Shown piece by piece: positions 15,823-24,329 of a stretch of 58,144 nucleotides of DNA (the stretch's first letter is position 1; every line of letters starts with the position of its first letter). The notes under the pieces are model-generated. The model saw nothing but the letters and a program-made list of their open reading frames with translations, was not told the origin of the DNA and made no database searches. The position numbers and the translations under genes were made by a program. The stretch covers positions 1 through 58,144 of the forward strand of contig CAWZYQ010000005.1 of the NCBI GenBank assembly GCA_963966275.1. The letters run 5' to 3'. This stretch comes from UBA10427 sp003500135 (lineage in GTDB: Bacteria; Bacteroidota; Bacteroidia; Cytophagales; Cyclobacteriaceae).

Positions 15823-16227
15823 ATGAACTTTTTGAAGAACAAAGCATTACTTAAAAATTTGCTTTTGCAGGGCGATGCAATGAATACTGTGAATGGTGGC
15901 GTATCTGCAACATCATACGAAATACTGAACAAAGAACATGAAATAGTTATAAAACTAAAGAACTCTTCTGTAAGTGAGGAGAGCTTTCATTTTATTTTAC
16001 AAAACAATAAGCTCTATATCAATGTACTTTACTTCTCTGATAAAAAGATAGAAGGTCTGCCGTTGGCTTTCCCAATATTTACACAGCAATATGACATACC
16101 TTATTACGTTGATGCAGAAGGAATTGAAGCATTGCATGTCAATGACGTGTATGAAATCCATTTACCTAAAAATGGAAAAACAGCCGAACGGCCGCGTCGT
16201 TTAGACATTAAAAATTTAAATGATTGA
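15823..16227 (+). CDS. Divergent Hsp20/alpha-crystallin-like protein
   Basis: 134 residues. Residues about 28-118 can be laid on the alpha-crystallin domain: SYEILNKEHEIVIKLKN (strands 2-3), NNKLYINVLYF (strand 5), a Tyr/Phe loop, then IPYYVDAEGIEALHVNDVYEIHLPK, which matches the family's L-P-x-x-V-D-x-x-x-I-x-A-x-x-x-N-G-V-L-x-I-x-L-P-K with the Gly replaced by Asp. No I-x-I tail follows the domain. Small heat-shock proteins hold unfolding proteins in an ATP-independent way. A TGACAG-containing site shared with htpG lies upstream and an FMN reductase follows after 12 bp, probably in one operon. Confidence 0.6.
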   Translation: MNFLKNKALLKNLLLQGDAMNTVNGGVSATSYEILNKEHEIVIKLKNSSVSEESFHFILQNNKLYINVLYFSDKKIEGLPLAFPIFTQQYDIPYYVDAEGIEALHVNDVYEIHLPKNGKTAERPRRLDIKNLND

Positions 16228-16239
16228 TCAAAAAATCGT

Positions 16240-16764
16240 ATGATATCAATAATAGTAGGCACCAACAGGCAAGATTCTATTTCTAAACAGATTGCTAACC
16301 AATACAAAAGATTGTTGGCAGAAAGAAATGAGGAGTCTGCTATTATTGATCTTCGGGAATTACCCGATGATTTTATTTTTTCCGCTTTATATCACAATAC
16401 GGGCAAAAATGCGGCATTCAATAAAATACTGGATCAACTCAATCAATCTGAAAAGTTTGTGTTTATCGTTCCCGAATACAATGGCTCCTTCCCGGGGGTA
16501 CTCAAAGCATTTATTGATGGAATGACCTATCCCAGTAGTTTTTTGAATAAGAAATGCGCACTCGTGGGGCTTTCCAGTGGAGTTCAGGGCGCCGGTCTGG
16601 CATTGAGCCATCTGACTGACATTTTTAATTACCTCGGGATGCATGTATTAGCGCTTAAACCAAAACTGGCGCGCATAGAAAAAAATATGGAAGAAGGGAA
16701 AATTAAAGATCCGCTTTATCTCGAATTGCTGGAAGATCAGGTCAGGCAGTTAATTAGTTTCTAG
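16240..16764 (+). CDS. NAD(P)H-dependent FMN reductase family protein
   Basis: 174 residues, flavodoxin-like fold. The phosphate-binding loop is at the N-terminus (GTNRQDSISKQIA, about 7-19) and the flavin-contacting PEYNGSFPGVLKAFIDGM motif is at about 79-96, both diagnostic of the NADPH-dependent FMN reductase family (azoreductase/chromate reductase relatives). Reduces free FMN, quinones or azo compounds with NAD(P)H; the physiological substrate is not deducible. It follows the Hsp20-like gene closely, which would fit a stress-related quinone or disulfide-stress role (inference). Confidence 0.88.
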   Translation: MISIIVGTNRQDSISKQIANQYKRLLAERNEESAIIDLRELPDDFIFSALYHNTGKNAAFNKILDQLNQSEKFVFIVPEYNGSFPGVLKAFIDGMTYPSSFLNKKCALVGLSSGVQGAGLALSHLTDIFNYLGMHVLALKPKLARIEKNMEEGKIKDPLYLELLEDQVRQLISF

Positions 16765-16949
16765 GGCTCTCGTTTCTATTACCCATCAATTAAGCTATTT
16801 GAGAGAGGAGATATGCAGCGACGCTAAAAAAATATTAAAAAATCCACCACAATTTTTTAAATCACACCTTAAGGATAAGGCAAAAAAGTCATTCCGTTCA
16901 AAAAATGTACCTGCGCTGCATATCTCATCTCAAATATGTCTTAGTTTTA

Positions 16950-18563
16950 TTAGTCTACATTATCGTGTAGAAATTTATTGTTTCCCAAAATTTGGTTATC
17001 GTCATTCAGGTTATACCTCGATACATTATGGTCAGCAGAGTGAGGCACGTCCTGTAGATTGACATTTTTGCGAATATAAGCCGGCGTATTCCACTTGTCT
17101 TTATAATCATCCTGCCTGTAAGGATTGGAGTTAAGCTTTTTGATCATATCAACACGTTCTTTTGCCTGTCGTTGAAGGTCCTCTCTTTTGAGCTTGATCT
17201 CTTTCAGTGACTTTTCTTCCGCCGATTCAATCTTAATTTGTTCGTTTTGCTCCTCTTCTATTTTGTCTATGAACTCGTAGTCGTCAATGCCTACCTTATG
17301 TTGACTCATTTCGCTGTCATCATCCTCATCATTGATTTTTTGTTGCGGCCGTTCAAAGTAGTAAGTGCGCGTATCCACTACAGGTTCTTCCTCTTTATGC
17401 CCTTCCTTTGGCTCCTCATCCGGCTGATCTTCTTCAAAAAGTGAAGGCTGCTTGGGCGTTATGCGCTCTTTTGGCTGTTCTGCCTGATGATTCTGCTGCG
17501 GAGGTTCCGGGTTTTTATTGATTTGCCGACTTGAATCCAGATCATAGACCTTTTTTACAGTTCCTTTTTTTGCCGGCAATTTGGTTTCACTTTGATCGAA
17601 ACCTGTTGCAATAACCGTGACTGAAATGCTTTCACCCATTTCTTCATCAATACCGTGACCGAATATCACATCCGCTTCTTCACCAGCCATCTCCTGTATG
17701 AAGTCAGTAATTTCGGTTAATTCGTCCATTTGCAGTTCGGCCTGTTCGCCTGACATAATAGATAACAGGATCTTTTCAGCTCCGTGAATATTCATATTGT
17801 TCAGTAAAGGCGAGCTTAAAGCTGCCTCTGCGGCTCTTCTGGCACGATTTTCACCATCCGTCATCGCTGAGCCCATCACCGCCGATCCAGCCTCGCACAT
17901 AACGGTTTTAACATCTTCAAAGTCGACGTTCACATATCCCGGTACGGTGATGATCTCTGCAATGCCTTTTGCTGCCGTGGTCAGAATATTGTCTGCCTGG
18001 CCGAATGCATTTCTTATTGACAGATTGCCATAAATTTCCCGCAACTTGTCATTTAGAATGACCAGAACGGTATCGCAGCATTCTTTTAGCAGGTTAATAC
18101 CTTCTTCGGCAACTTTGGCTTTTTTACGGCCTTCAAAAATAAAAGGCGCTGTCACGATGCCAACGGTTAGGATATCGAGTTCTTTGGCCACTTTGGCAAT
18201 CACCGGGGCTGCGCCTGTACCGGTCCCACCGCCCATTCCGGCAGTGACAAATACCATTTTGGTTCCATCGCTTAATATTTCCCTTATTTCCTCTTTGCTT
18301 TCCATGGCCGCATGCTTTCCTTTTTCAGGGTTAGCGCCAGCGCCAAGGCCAGCTGTGAGGTTGGTACCTATTTGAAGCTTATTGGGCACGGGACTACTTT
18401 GCAGCGCTTGTACATCGGTGTTGCATACAAAGAACTCCACATCACGTATGCCCAGGTTATACATGTGGTTAACGGCATTGCTACCTCCACCACCTACACC
18501 AATTACTTTTATAATCGACTTATGATGTGGTGGTATATCGAATTGGTACGAATTGTCTGACAT
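16950..18563 (-). CDS. ftsZ: Cell division GTPase FtsZ
   Basis: 537 residues, much longer than E. coli FtsZ (383). The tubulin-like GTPase core is at 1-330: GVGGGGSNAVNHM near residue 22 and the signature GGGTGTGAAP at 111-120. A 180-residue charged, Pro/Gln/Glu-rich linker follows (about 330-515). The conserved C-terminal peptide (residues about 520-537, LGNNKFLHDNVD) that binds FtsA is kept. FtsZ polymerises into the division ring and recruits the septal wall machinery. Last gene of the dcw cluster, 43 bp after ftsA. No clear terminator is seen downstream of 16950. Confidence 0.97.
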   Translation of the reverse strand: MSDNSYQFDIPPHHKSIIKVIGVGGGGSNAVNHMYNLGIRDVEFFVCNTDVQALQSSPVPNKLQIGTNLTAGLGAGANPEKGKHAAMESKEEIREILSDGTKMVFVTAGMGGGTGTGAAPVIAKVAKELDILTVGIVTAPFIFEGRKKAKVAEEGINLLKECCDTVLVILNDKLREIYGNLSIRNAFGQADNILTTAAKGIAEIITVPGYVNVDFEDVKTVMCEAGSAVMGSAMTDGENRARRAAEAALSSPLLNNMNIHGAEKILLSIMSGEQAELQMDELTEITDFIQEMAGEEADVIFGHGIDEEMGESISVTVIATGFDQSETKLPAKKGTVKKVYDLDSSRQINKNPEPPQQNHQAEQPKERITPKQPSLFEEDQPDEEPKEGHKEEEPVVDTRTYYFERPQQKINDEDDDSEMSQHKVGIDDYEFIDKIEEEQNEQIKIESAEEKSLKEIKLKREDLQRQAKERVDMIKKLNSNPYRQDDYKDKWNTPAYIRKNVNLQDVPHSADHNVSRYNLNDDNQILGNNKFLHDNVD

Positions 18564-18606
18564 AATTTCTTTTTTTAGGAGTTAAGCCTCCGCATTCAAC
18601 TTTTGC

Positions 18607-19917
18607 TTAGTAATCCTCTTTTCCGTCAATATCGTCGATCAGTAACCCTTTGGTTTTATCAATGATCTTACGGAAAATATCTGAGCCTTTTTCCCTCCGG
18701 TCTTTCCGGCTGTTAAGGCCACCAAAATGCTTCGTGTTTTCTTTATATCTGTTTTCCCTCACATCAAGGGCTCTGAAACCACTAAGAACAAGGCCAACAG
18801 TTGTAGCAAACATTGGACTTTTCACGGCTTCCACTTTGCTCTTACCCAGGTGTTCATTAGGATGGCCGATCCGGGCATCCATACCTGTCATATATTCAAA
18901 AAGTTGTTTTAAATTTTTAAGCTGTGACCCTCCACCGGTTATCACAACACCACCTGCCAGTTTATTTTCATATCCGGAGGTGATGATCTCAGCATGGACC
19001 AGTTCAATGATTTCCTGCATCCGGGCCTCAATGATATAGGCCAGGTTCTTAATAGAAATCTCCTTTGGAGGCCTGTTTCTTAAGCCGGGTATCGAAACTA
19101 TTTCATTTGGGTTAGCCTCCTCGGCAATAGCGCGTCCAAACTTGGTTTTTAACAACTCGGCCTGATGCGGCATTACCATACAACCCTGTCTGATGTCATC
19201 AGTAATAATATTGCCCCCAAAAGGAATTACGGCGGTATGCCTGATGATATTTTCATGGAATATTGCAATATCAGTAGTTCCACCTCCGATATCTACCAGA
19301 CAAATACCCGCTTCTTTTTCGTCGTCACTCAGTACCGACATGCTCGAGGCCAGTGGTTCCAAAATCAGGTTTTCAATTTCCAACCCGGCTCTTCGCACAC
19401 ATTTGTTGATGTTGTTGATCGCATTGGTCTGCGCTGTGATCACATGGAAATCAGCTTCCAGTCTTACGCCTGACATGCCAACCGGATCTTTAATCCCTTC
19501 TTCATAATCTACATAATAGGTCTGCGGCATAACATGGATGATATCGCTTCCCGGAGGGATCACAATCTTGTGCATATCGTTGGTCAGCTTGTTTATGTCC
19601 TCTACGGTAATTTCTTCATCATCCGAATCGCGCATGATGCTGCCATGGTGAATGGAACTGCGAATGTGCTGACCGGCAATTCCGACATTAACTACGCGAA
19701 TATTGATCCCGGAGGTATCTTCAGCCTCTTTGATAGCCTTTTCGATGGCAAAGATGGTTTTGTCAATGTTGGTCACGATGCCGCGCACCACACCATCGGA
19801 TACGGCTTTGCCCATGCCCATGACCTCTAGCTTACCATACTCATTTTTTCTTCCTACAATGGCACAAATCTTAGTTGTTCCAATATCGAGTCCGACTACA
19901 ATTTTATCTTTTTCCAT
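18607..19917 (-). CDS. ftsA: Cell division protein FtsA
   Basis: 436 residues. Actin-family ATPase with phosphate 1 motif VVGLDIGTTKICAIVG at the N-terminus, SHS2 (1C) insertion in about 80-165, connect/phosphate 2 motif LVDIGGGTTDIAIF (about 206-219) and adenosine motif VVITGGGSQLKNL (about 317-330). FtsA tethers FtsZ filaments to the membrane through a C-terminal amphipathic helix; the C-terminus here is KGLLIDDIDGKEDY, so the amphipathic segment is probably the preceding SDIFRKIIDKTKGLL. Sits between ftsQ (9-bp gap) and ftsZ. Confidence 0.96.
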   Translation of the reverse strand: MEKDKIVVGLDIGTTKICAIVGRKNEYGKLEVMGMGKAVSDGVVRGIVTNIDKTIFAIEKAIKEAEDTSGINIRVVNVGIAGQHIRSSIHHGSIMRDSDDEEITVEDINKLTNDMHKIVIPPGSDIIHVMPQTYYVDYEEGIKDPVGMSGVRLEADFHVITAQTNAINNINKCVRRAGLEIENLILEPLASSMSVLSDDEKEAGICLVDIGGGTTDIAIFHENIIRHTAVIPFGGNIITDDIRQGCMVMPHQAELLKTKFGRAIAEEANPNEIVSIPGLRNRPPKEISIKNLAYIIEARMQEIIELVHAEIITSGYENKLAGGVVITGGGSQLKNLKQLFEYMTGMDARIGHPNEHLGKSKVEAVKSPMFATTVGLVLSGFRALDVRENRYKENTKHFGGLNSRKDRREKGSDIFRKIIDKTKGLLIDDIDGKEDY

Positions 19918-19926
19918 GGCTATAAA

Positions 19927-20703
19927 TTATTCGCAGATTATTTGATCCTTATATTTTACACTTACTTTCTCATAGCTATTCCAGCCCTTCCCGGGCAGAA
20001 TGCTGGTGTAGAAAATTTTTAGTTTCTTTAGTTTCTTTTCAAAATCCACCGGCCTTCCGAATTCTACCACTTGCTTACTCACCTGGGTGAACATGGTAAT
20101 ATTTCCATTGGCAGAAATATCCAATTGCGCTACCTGTGCTTTCCAGAAGGGGTCGCCCTCAATAAAAAGCAGCATTTTGTAAAGCTCTTTTCCAAAATCC
20201 GTTTCATTTAGATTAGCTACTGAAATCTTATCAGCAAAGCCACCAGAAATAAGGAGCGTTCTTGCAGTATACCTTTTCGATACCGGAAGTACCTCCCCTT
20301 CTTTACTGATATATTGGTCTTTAATTTTATCTGATATTATTCTTGCAATAGGTTTGTTTTGAACTACATCAACCATCAACTGGCCGTCCAGACTTCGGTA
20401 TACTTCTGCGTCGTAAACAAACTTGTTTTCCTGAACCTGACGCTCAATACCTTTCAGATCAATAGACCTGAAAGGCCTTCCAATCACCACGCTTTCTCCA
20501 TCAGAAGTGATTAGTGAAACTATGTCCTGCTCATTGATAAAATAGTTGCCCAATTGATTATCGATTCGGACATAAATACCGGAACACACTCTGCTTTCCT
20601 GCTTTTTATCGGCAAAACCCAGAATGACAAAGCCTATTAACAGACCAAGGAAAATGCCGGCTCCCTTTTGTATTTTCGGTAGTTTCATTTTCCAATTAGC
20701 CAT
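19927..20703 (-). CDS. ftsQ: Cell division protein FtsQ/DivIB
   Basis: 258 residues: short cytoplasmic N-terminus, one transmembrane helix (about 15-31, GIFLGLLIGFVILGFA) and a periplasmic POTRA-like segment (about 45-115), which runs into FVYDAEVYRSLDGQLMVDVVQNKPIARI. The C-terminal FtsQ domain covers the rest. It bridges the cytoplasmic ring to the FtsL/FtsI wall synthase in the periplasm. The start ATG is at 20701-20703 and it overlaps murC by 8 bp. Confidence 0.9.
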   Translation of the reverse strand: MANWKMKLPKIQKGAGIFLGLLIGFVILGFADKKQESRVCSGIYVRIDNQLGNYFINEQDIVSLITSDGESVVIGRPFRSIDLKGIERQVQENKFVYDAEVYRSLDGQLMVDVVQNKPIARIISDKIKDQYISKEGEVLPVSKRYTARTLLISGGFADKISVANLNETDFGKELYKMLLFIEGDPFWKAQVAQLDISANGNITMFTQVSKQVVEFGRPVDFEKKLKKLKIFYTSILPGKGWNSYEKVSVKYKDQIICE

Positions 20704-22066
20704 TGAGCGCCTCCTTTATTTTGATTGGAAAACGATCAATATCGCCTGCCCCGATTGTAAGCAGCACTTCAGGAGATAACTTTTTGACGGCACTGAGCAA
20801 ATCCTCTTCCCCGACTATTTGCCTTGTTGGGCAAGACATACGATTATAAATGATTTCGGAGCCAATGCCGTCAATTGGCAATTCACGGGCCGGATAGATC
20901 GGCATGAGCAATACTTCATCGGCCAGATCGAGGCTCTCGGCAAATCCATTTACAAAATCTCGTGTACGACTGTACAAGTGCGGTTGAAATATCGCCGTTA
21001 CTTTTTTGCCGGGATACAAGGCCCGTACCGATTCCAAAAGCGCTTTTATTTCAACCGGATGGTGTGCATAGTCATCGATATACACCAAATCATCACTTTT
21101 TATAATGTACTCAAAACGTCTTTTTACACCTTTATAAGAACCAATGGCTTTTTTGATGATTTCGGGATCGACACCGGAAAGTATCGCCGATGTAATGGCA
21201 GCCGTTGCATTTTCTACGTTGTGAAATCCCGGCACATAAAGTTTCAGGTTAGAAATATCTTCATCACCCCTGAAGTCGAATCCAAATGCATTGCCAATAT
21301 TTTCAATATTTCGTGCCTGGCAATCGCCCTCTTCAATACCATAGCTTTTTACACTTTTATCAATATGGAATTGGCTGGCAATTTTATTCTGTAAAACGAG
21401 AGCGCCCCCTTCCTGCAACTGATCGGCAAACAATTGAAATGATTGTTTCAGTGCCGAATGGTCGTGGTAAATATCAAGATGGTCAGCGTCAGTTGAAGTT
21501 ATGACAGCGATATCAGGATGAAGGGTAAGGAAAGAGCGGTCAAACTCATCTGCTTCCACTACCACAGTTGCCTGATCATCTGCATTTTCACTCATGAGTA
21601 AATTGGACTCATATCCCTGCATGATCCCTCCAAGAAAAGCCACGCAATTTTTTTGAGCTTCGATCATGATATGTGCTATCATCGATGAAGTGGTGGTTTT
21701 ACCGTGCGTCCCGGCTACGGCAATTGTTTTTTTATCCCGTGTCAACATGCCCAAAACCTGCGACCTTTTATGTAAAATGTAACCTTTTGATTCCAGGTAC
21801 ACTTTTTCCGAAAGGTCTTGTGGAATGGCAGGTGTATACACGATGAGCGTTTCGTTTTTATCCAGAACCCAACCCGGGATTGATTTAATGTCATCGATAT
21901 AATGAATATCCATTCCCTCACTTTCAAGCTTATGGGTAAGTTCAGTCTCCGTACGGTCATATCCGGCTACTTTCATGCCAAGATGGTTGAACCATCGGGC
22001 AAGAGCGCTCATGCCGATACCGCCTATGCCTAAAAAGTAAACGCTATGGTAGTTGCCGATACTCAA
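20696..22066 (-). CDS. murC: UDP-N-acetylmuramate-L-alanine ligase MurC
   Basis: 456 residues, normal length. The UDP-binding Rossmann segment begins at once (FLGIGGIGMSALARW, 11-25) and the P-loop is GTHGKTTT at 119-126. The central VVVEADEFDRSF and the YDDYAHHPVE-type signature (IDDYAHHPVEIKALL) confirm MurC. Reaction: UDP-MurNAc + L-Ala + ATP. The start codon is read as TTG at 22066 because no ATG or GTG lies in frame nearby that would keep the N-terminal Rossmann strand intact. This TTG overlaps the murG stop as TTGA, which implies coupled translation. Confidence 0.96.
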   Translation of the reverse strand: MSIGNYHSVYFLGIGGIGMSALARWFNHLGMKVAGYDRTETELTHKLESEGMDIHYIDDIKSIPGWVLDKNETLIVYTPAIPQDLSEKVYLESKGYILHKRSQVLGMLTRDKKTIAVAGTHGKTTTSSMIAHIMIEAQKNCVAFLGGIMQGYESNLLMSENADDQATVVVEADEFDRSFLTLHPDIAVITSTDADHLDIYHDHSALKQSFQLFADQLQEGGALVLQNKIASQFHIDKSVKSYGIEEGDCQARNIENIGNAFGFDFRGDEDISNLKLYVPGFHNVENATAAITSAILSGVDPEIIKKAIGSYKGVKRRFEYIIKSDDLVYIDDYAHHPVEIKALLESVRALYPGKKVTAIFQPHLYSRTRDFVNGFAESLDLADEVLLMPIYPARELPIDGIGSEIIYNRMSCPTRQIVGEEDLLSAVKKLSPEVLLTIGAGDIDRFPIKIKEALNG

Positions 22067-23175
22067 CTGATTACATTCATTATTTCCTTAACAATGTCTT
22101 TCGCGGCATTTGGCCTTGCCATTTGCCTTATATTCTTTTTCAGATCTTCCAGGCGATCCTGATTGTTTATTAACTCAATTGCTGTATTGGCCAACTCATT
22201 TTCGGCCTGAGCATCAGGCAGAAGAATGGCAGCATTCCGGTCTGCTAATGCTTTTGCATTTTTGGTCTGGTGATCTTCAGCCACATTGGGTGAAGGAACA
22301 AGTACTGTAGCCTTTTTTGCAAGACACAATTCCGATATGGTCAATGCTCCTGCTCTAGCCATTACTACATCTGCAGCGGCATAAGCCAGCTTCATTTCTG
22401 TCAGGAATTCGGTAAGCTTCAATTGTTTTAAATCCATTTCGGCAACCTTGTTTTTCATTTCTTCAAAATAAAATTTACCGGTTTGCCATATCACCTGAAT
22501 ACCTGCTTCATCTAATTTGCCAATATTGCTAAGCATTGCATTATTGATGGACCTAGCGCCCAAACTTCCTCCCATCACCAAAAGGACCGCTTTATCATTT
22601 CTCAGATCGAAATATTTCAGCGCTTCATTCCTGAGCATTTCTACATCCTGAATGTCTGATCTCACTGGGTTTCCCGTAAGCGCTATTTTTTCAGCATCAA
22701 AATATTTATCCATTCCTTCGTAAGCCACACATACCTTTTCGGCCCGTTTTCCCAATAGTTTATTGGTCAATCCTGCGTAGCTATTCTGTTCCTGAAGCAA
22801 GGATGGGATACCTCTGGTTCCTGCCGCTCTAAGAACCGGACCCGAAGCATATCCGCCAAAACCTACCACCACATGAGGCTTGAAACTATTGATGATCCTC
22901 CTCGCTTTGATCATGCTATTCATGAGTTTGAATGGGAAACTCAGGTTTCTCAATGACAAACTGCGTTGAATTCCTGAAATTGGAAGACCTTCAATTTTAT
23001 ACCCCGCATCGGGCACTTTTTGCATTTCCATCTTTCCCAAAGCGCCTACAAACAACAATTCCACATTTGGAAATTGAGCGCGCAACTCATTCGCCACAGC
23101 AATCGCCGGATAGATGTGCCCACCGGTTCCTCCACCGCTCAAAATGATCCGATATGGTTCTGTCCTCTCGTTCAT
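22063..23175 (-). CDS. murG: Undecaprenyldiphospho-muramoylpentapeptide GlcNAc transferase MurG
   Basis: 370 residues, GT-B glycosyltransferase. The N-terminal membrane-acceptor loop GGGTGGHIYPA is at 14-24, a second G-loop GGYASGP sits in the middle and a third GGSLGARSINN is at the start of the C-terminal half. TEFLTEMKLAYAAADVVMARAGALTISEL carries the UDP-GlcNAc-binding residues. Converts lipid I to lipid II at the inner face of the membrane. Start ATG overlaps the ftsW stop (TGATG). Confidence 0.96.
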   Translation of the reverse strand: MNERTEPYRIILSGGGTGGHIYPAIAVANELRAQFPNVELLFVGALGKMEMQKVPDAGYKIEGLPISGIQRSLSLRNLSFPFKLMNSMIKARRIINSFKPHVVVGFGGYASGPVLRAAGTRGIPSLLQEQNSYAGLTNKLLGKRAEKVCVAYEGMDKYFDAEKIALTGNPVRSDIQDVEMLRNEALKYFDLRNDKAVLLVMGGSLGARSINNAMLSNIGKLDEAGIQVIWQTGKFYFEEMKNKVAEMDLKQLKLTEFLTEMKLAYAAADVVMARAGALTISELCLAKKATVLVPSPNVAEDHQTKNAKALADRNAAILLPDAQAENELANTAIELINNQDRLEDLKKNIRQMARPNAAKDIVKEIMNVIS

Positions 23176-24329
23176 CAGGCCGCTTTAGGTATTTTTTTCA
23201 TATTGTTTTTATCCTTGCCAAACTGTTCCAATTCGCCCCTGCTCACACTCAGTATGATGCCGAGCGCCAACCCTGTAAATAGCAATGATGTCCCTCCCAT
23301 GCTCACTAATGGAAGAGGCAAACCTGTAATTGGGATTAAACCCACAGCCACGCAAATATTGATCATAGCCTGCATGACCAGGGCAATACTGAGCCCGGCA
23401 GACAATAATCCGCCAAAGGCCCGGTCGCTCCGGGCTGCCGTTCGCATGCCCCGGTAAAGCAAACCCAGGTAAAGTAATACCACCGTCAAACCGCCAAAAA
23501 GGCCATATTCCTCGACGATGATGGCAAAAATGAAATCGGAATATGGATGTGGTAAAAAATTTCTTTGGTGACTCTTTCCGGGACCATTGCCCGTCAATCC
23601 GCCTTTGGCAATGGCGATAAACGACTGTTCTGCCTGGAAAGGCACTTCTTCCTTATTGATAAAATCTTCAAATCTACTAATTGCAGTTTCTCCTCTCTGC
23701 CCTATGGAAAATGCCACAGCACCTGCCAATACCCCGACTAGACCAAGCATGACCAAGTATTTCAAAGGCACGCGCCCGATGAAAAGCAGCACCATACAGG
23801 TAAAAAACAACAATGCCGCAGTGGACAGGTTGGTCATGGCTATGAGTCCGCAAATCACGCCGGTCCACAGAAGCATAGGTATCAGGGTCTCTTTAATATC
23901 GTCTATCTGCTGCTGTCTTTTTGACAACATACTGGCCAGATGCGAGATCAGCGCCAACTGAGCGAGGTCAGAAGGCTGGAAGGTCTTGTTGATAAACGGG
24001 ATGGTGATCCAACGGGAAGCCTCATTGATATTAGTTCCGAATTGCCAGGCGAAAAACAATAAAGGTACGGATATCCACAACGCCAGTTTGGAAAGCCTGC
24101 TGTAATATCTATAGTCGAGCTTATGAGCTGCCCACATGGCAAATAAACTAAGAAAAACAAGGAATCCATGGCGTATCAAATAGTGTTCTGTGTTGCCCTG
24201 CATATACTTATAGGCTAGTGTGCCCGTAGCGCTGTATACGACCATGATGCTGAGTAATGACAAAGCAAATACGATCACCCAGATCACCGGGTCACCTTTA
24301 AGATTTTTATCTGCCCATGCTTTAATCAT
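23175..24329 (-). CDS. ftsW: SEDS peptidoglycan polymerase FtsW
   Basis: 384 residues with nine to ten transmembrane helices. SEDS landmarks are present: PSDLAQLALISHLA early in the core and a large periplasmic loop that includes FIFAIIVEEYGLFGGLTVVLLY. A further landmark, PITGLPLPLVSMGGTSLL, is in the last third and its Asp/Glu neighbours include the catalytic region. With FtsI it polymerises glycan strands at the septum. It is translationally chained to murD (start 24329 overlaps murD stop by 4 bp) and murG. Confidence 0.95.
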   Translation of the reverse strand: MIKAWADKNLKGDPVIWVIVFALSLLSIMVVYSATGTLAYKYMQGNTEHYLIRHGFLVFLSLFAMWAAHKLDYRYYSRLSKLALWISVPLLFFAWQFGTNINEASRWITIPFINKTFQPSDLAQLALISHLASMLSKRQQQIDDIKETLIPMLLWTGVICGLIAMTNLSTAALLFFTCMVLLFIGRVPLKYLVMLGLVGVLAGAVAFSIGQRGETAISRFEDFINKEEVPFQAEQSFIAIAKGGLTGNGPGKSHQRNFLPHPYSDFIFAIIVEEYGLFGGLTVVLLYLGLLYRGMRTAARSDRAFGGLLSAGLSIALVMQAMINICVAVGLIPITGLPLPLVSMGGTSLLFTGLALGIILSVSRGELEQFGKDKNNMKKIPKAA

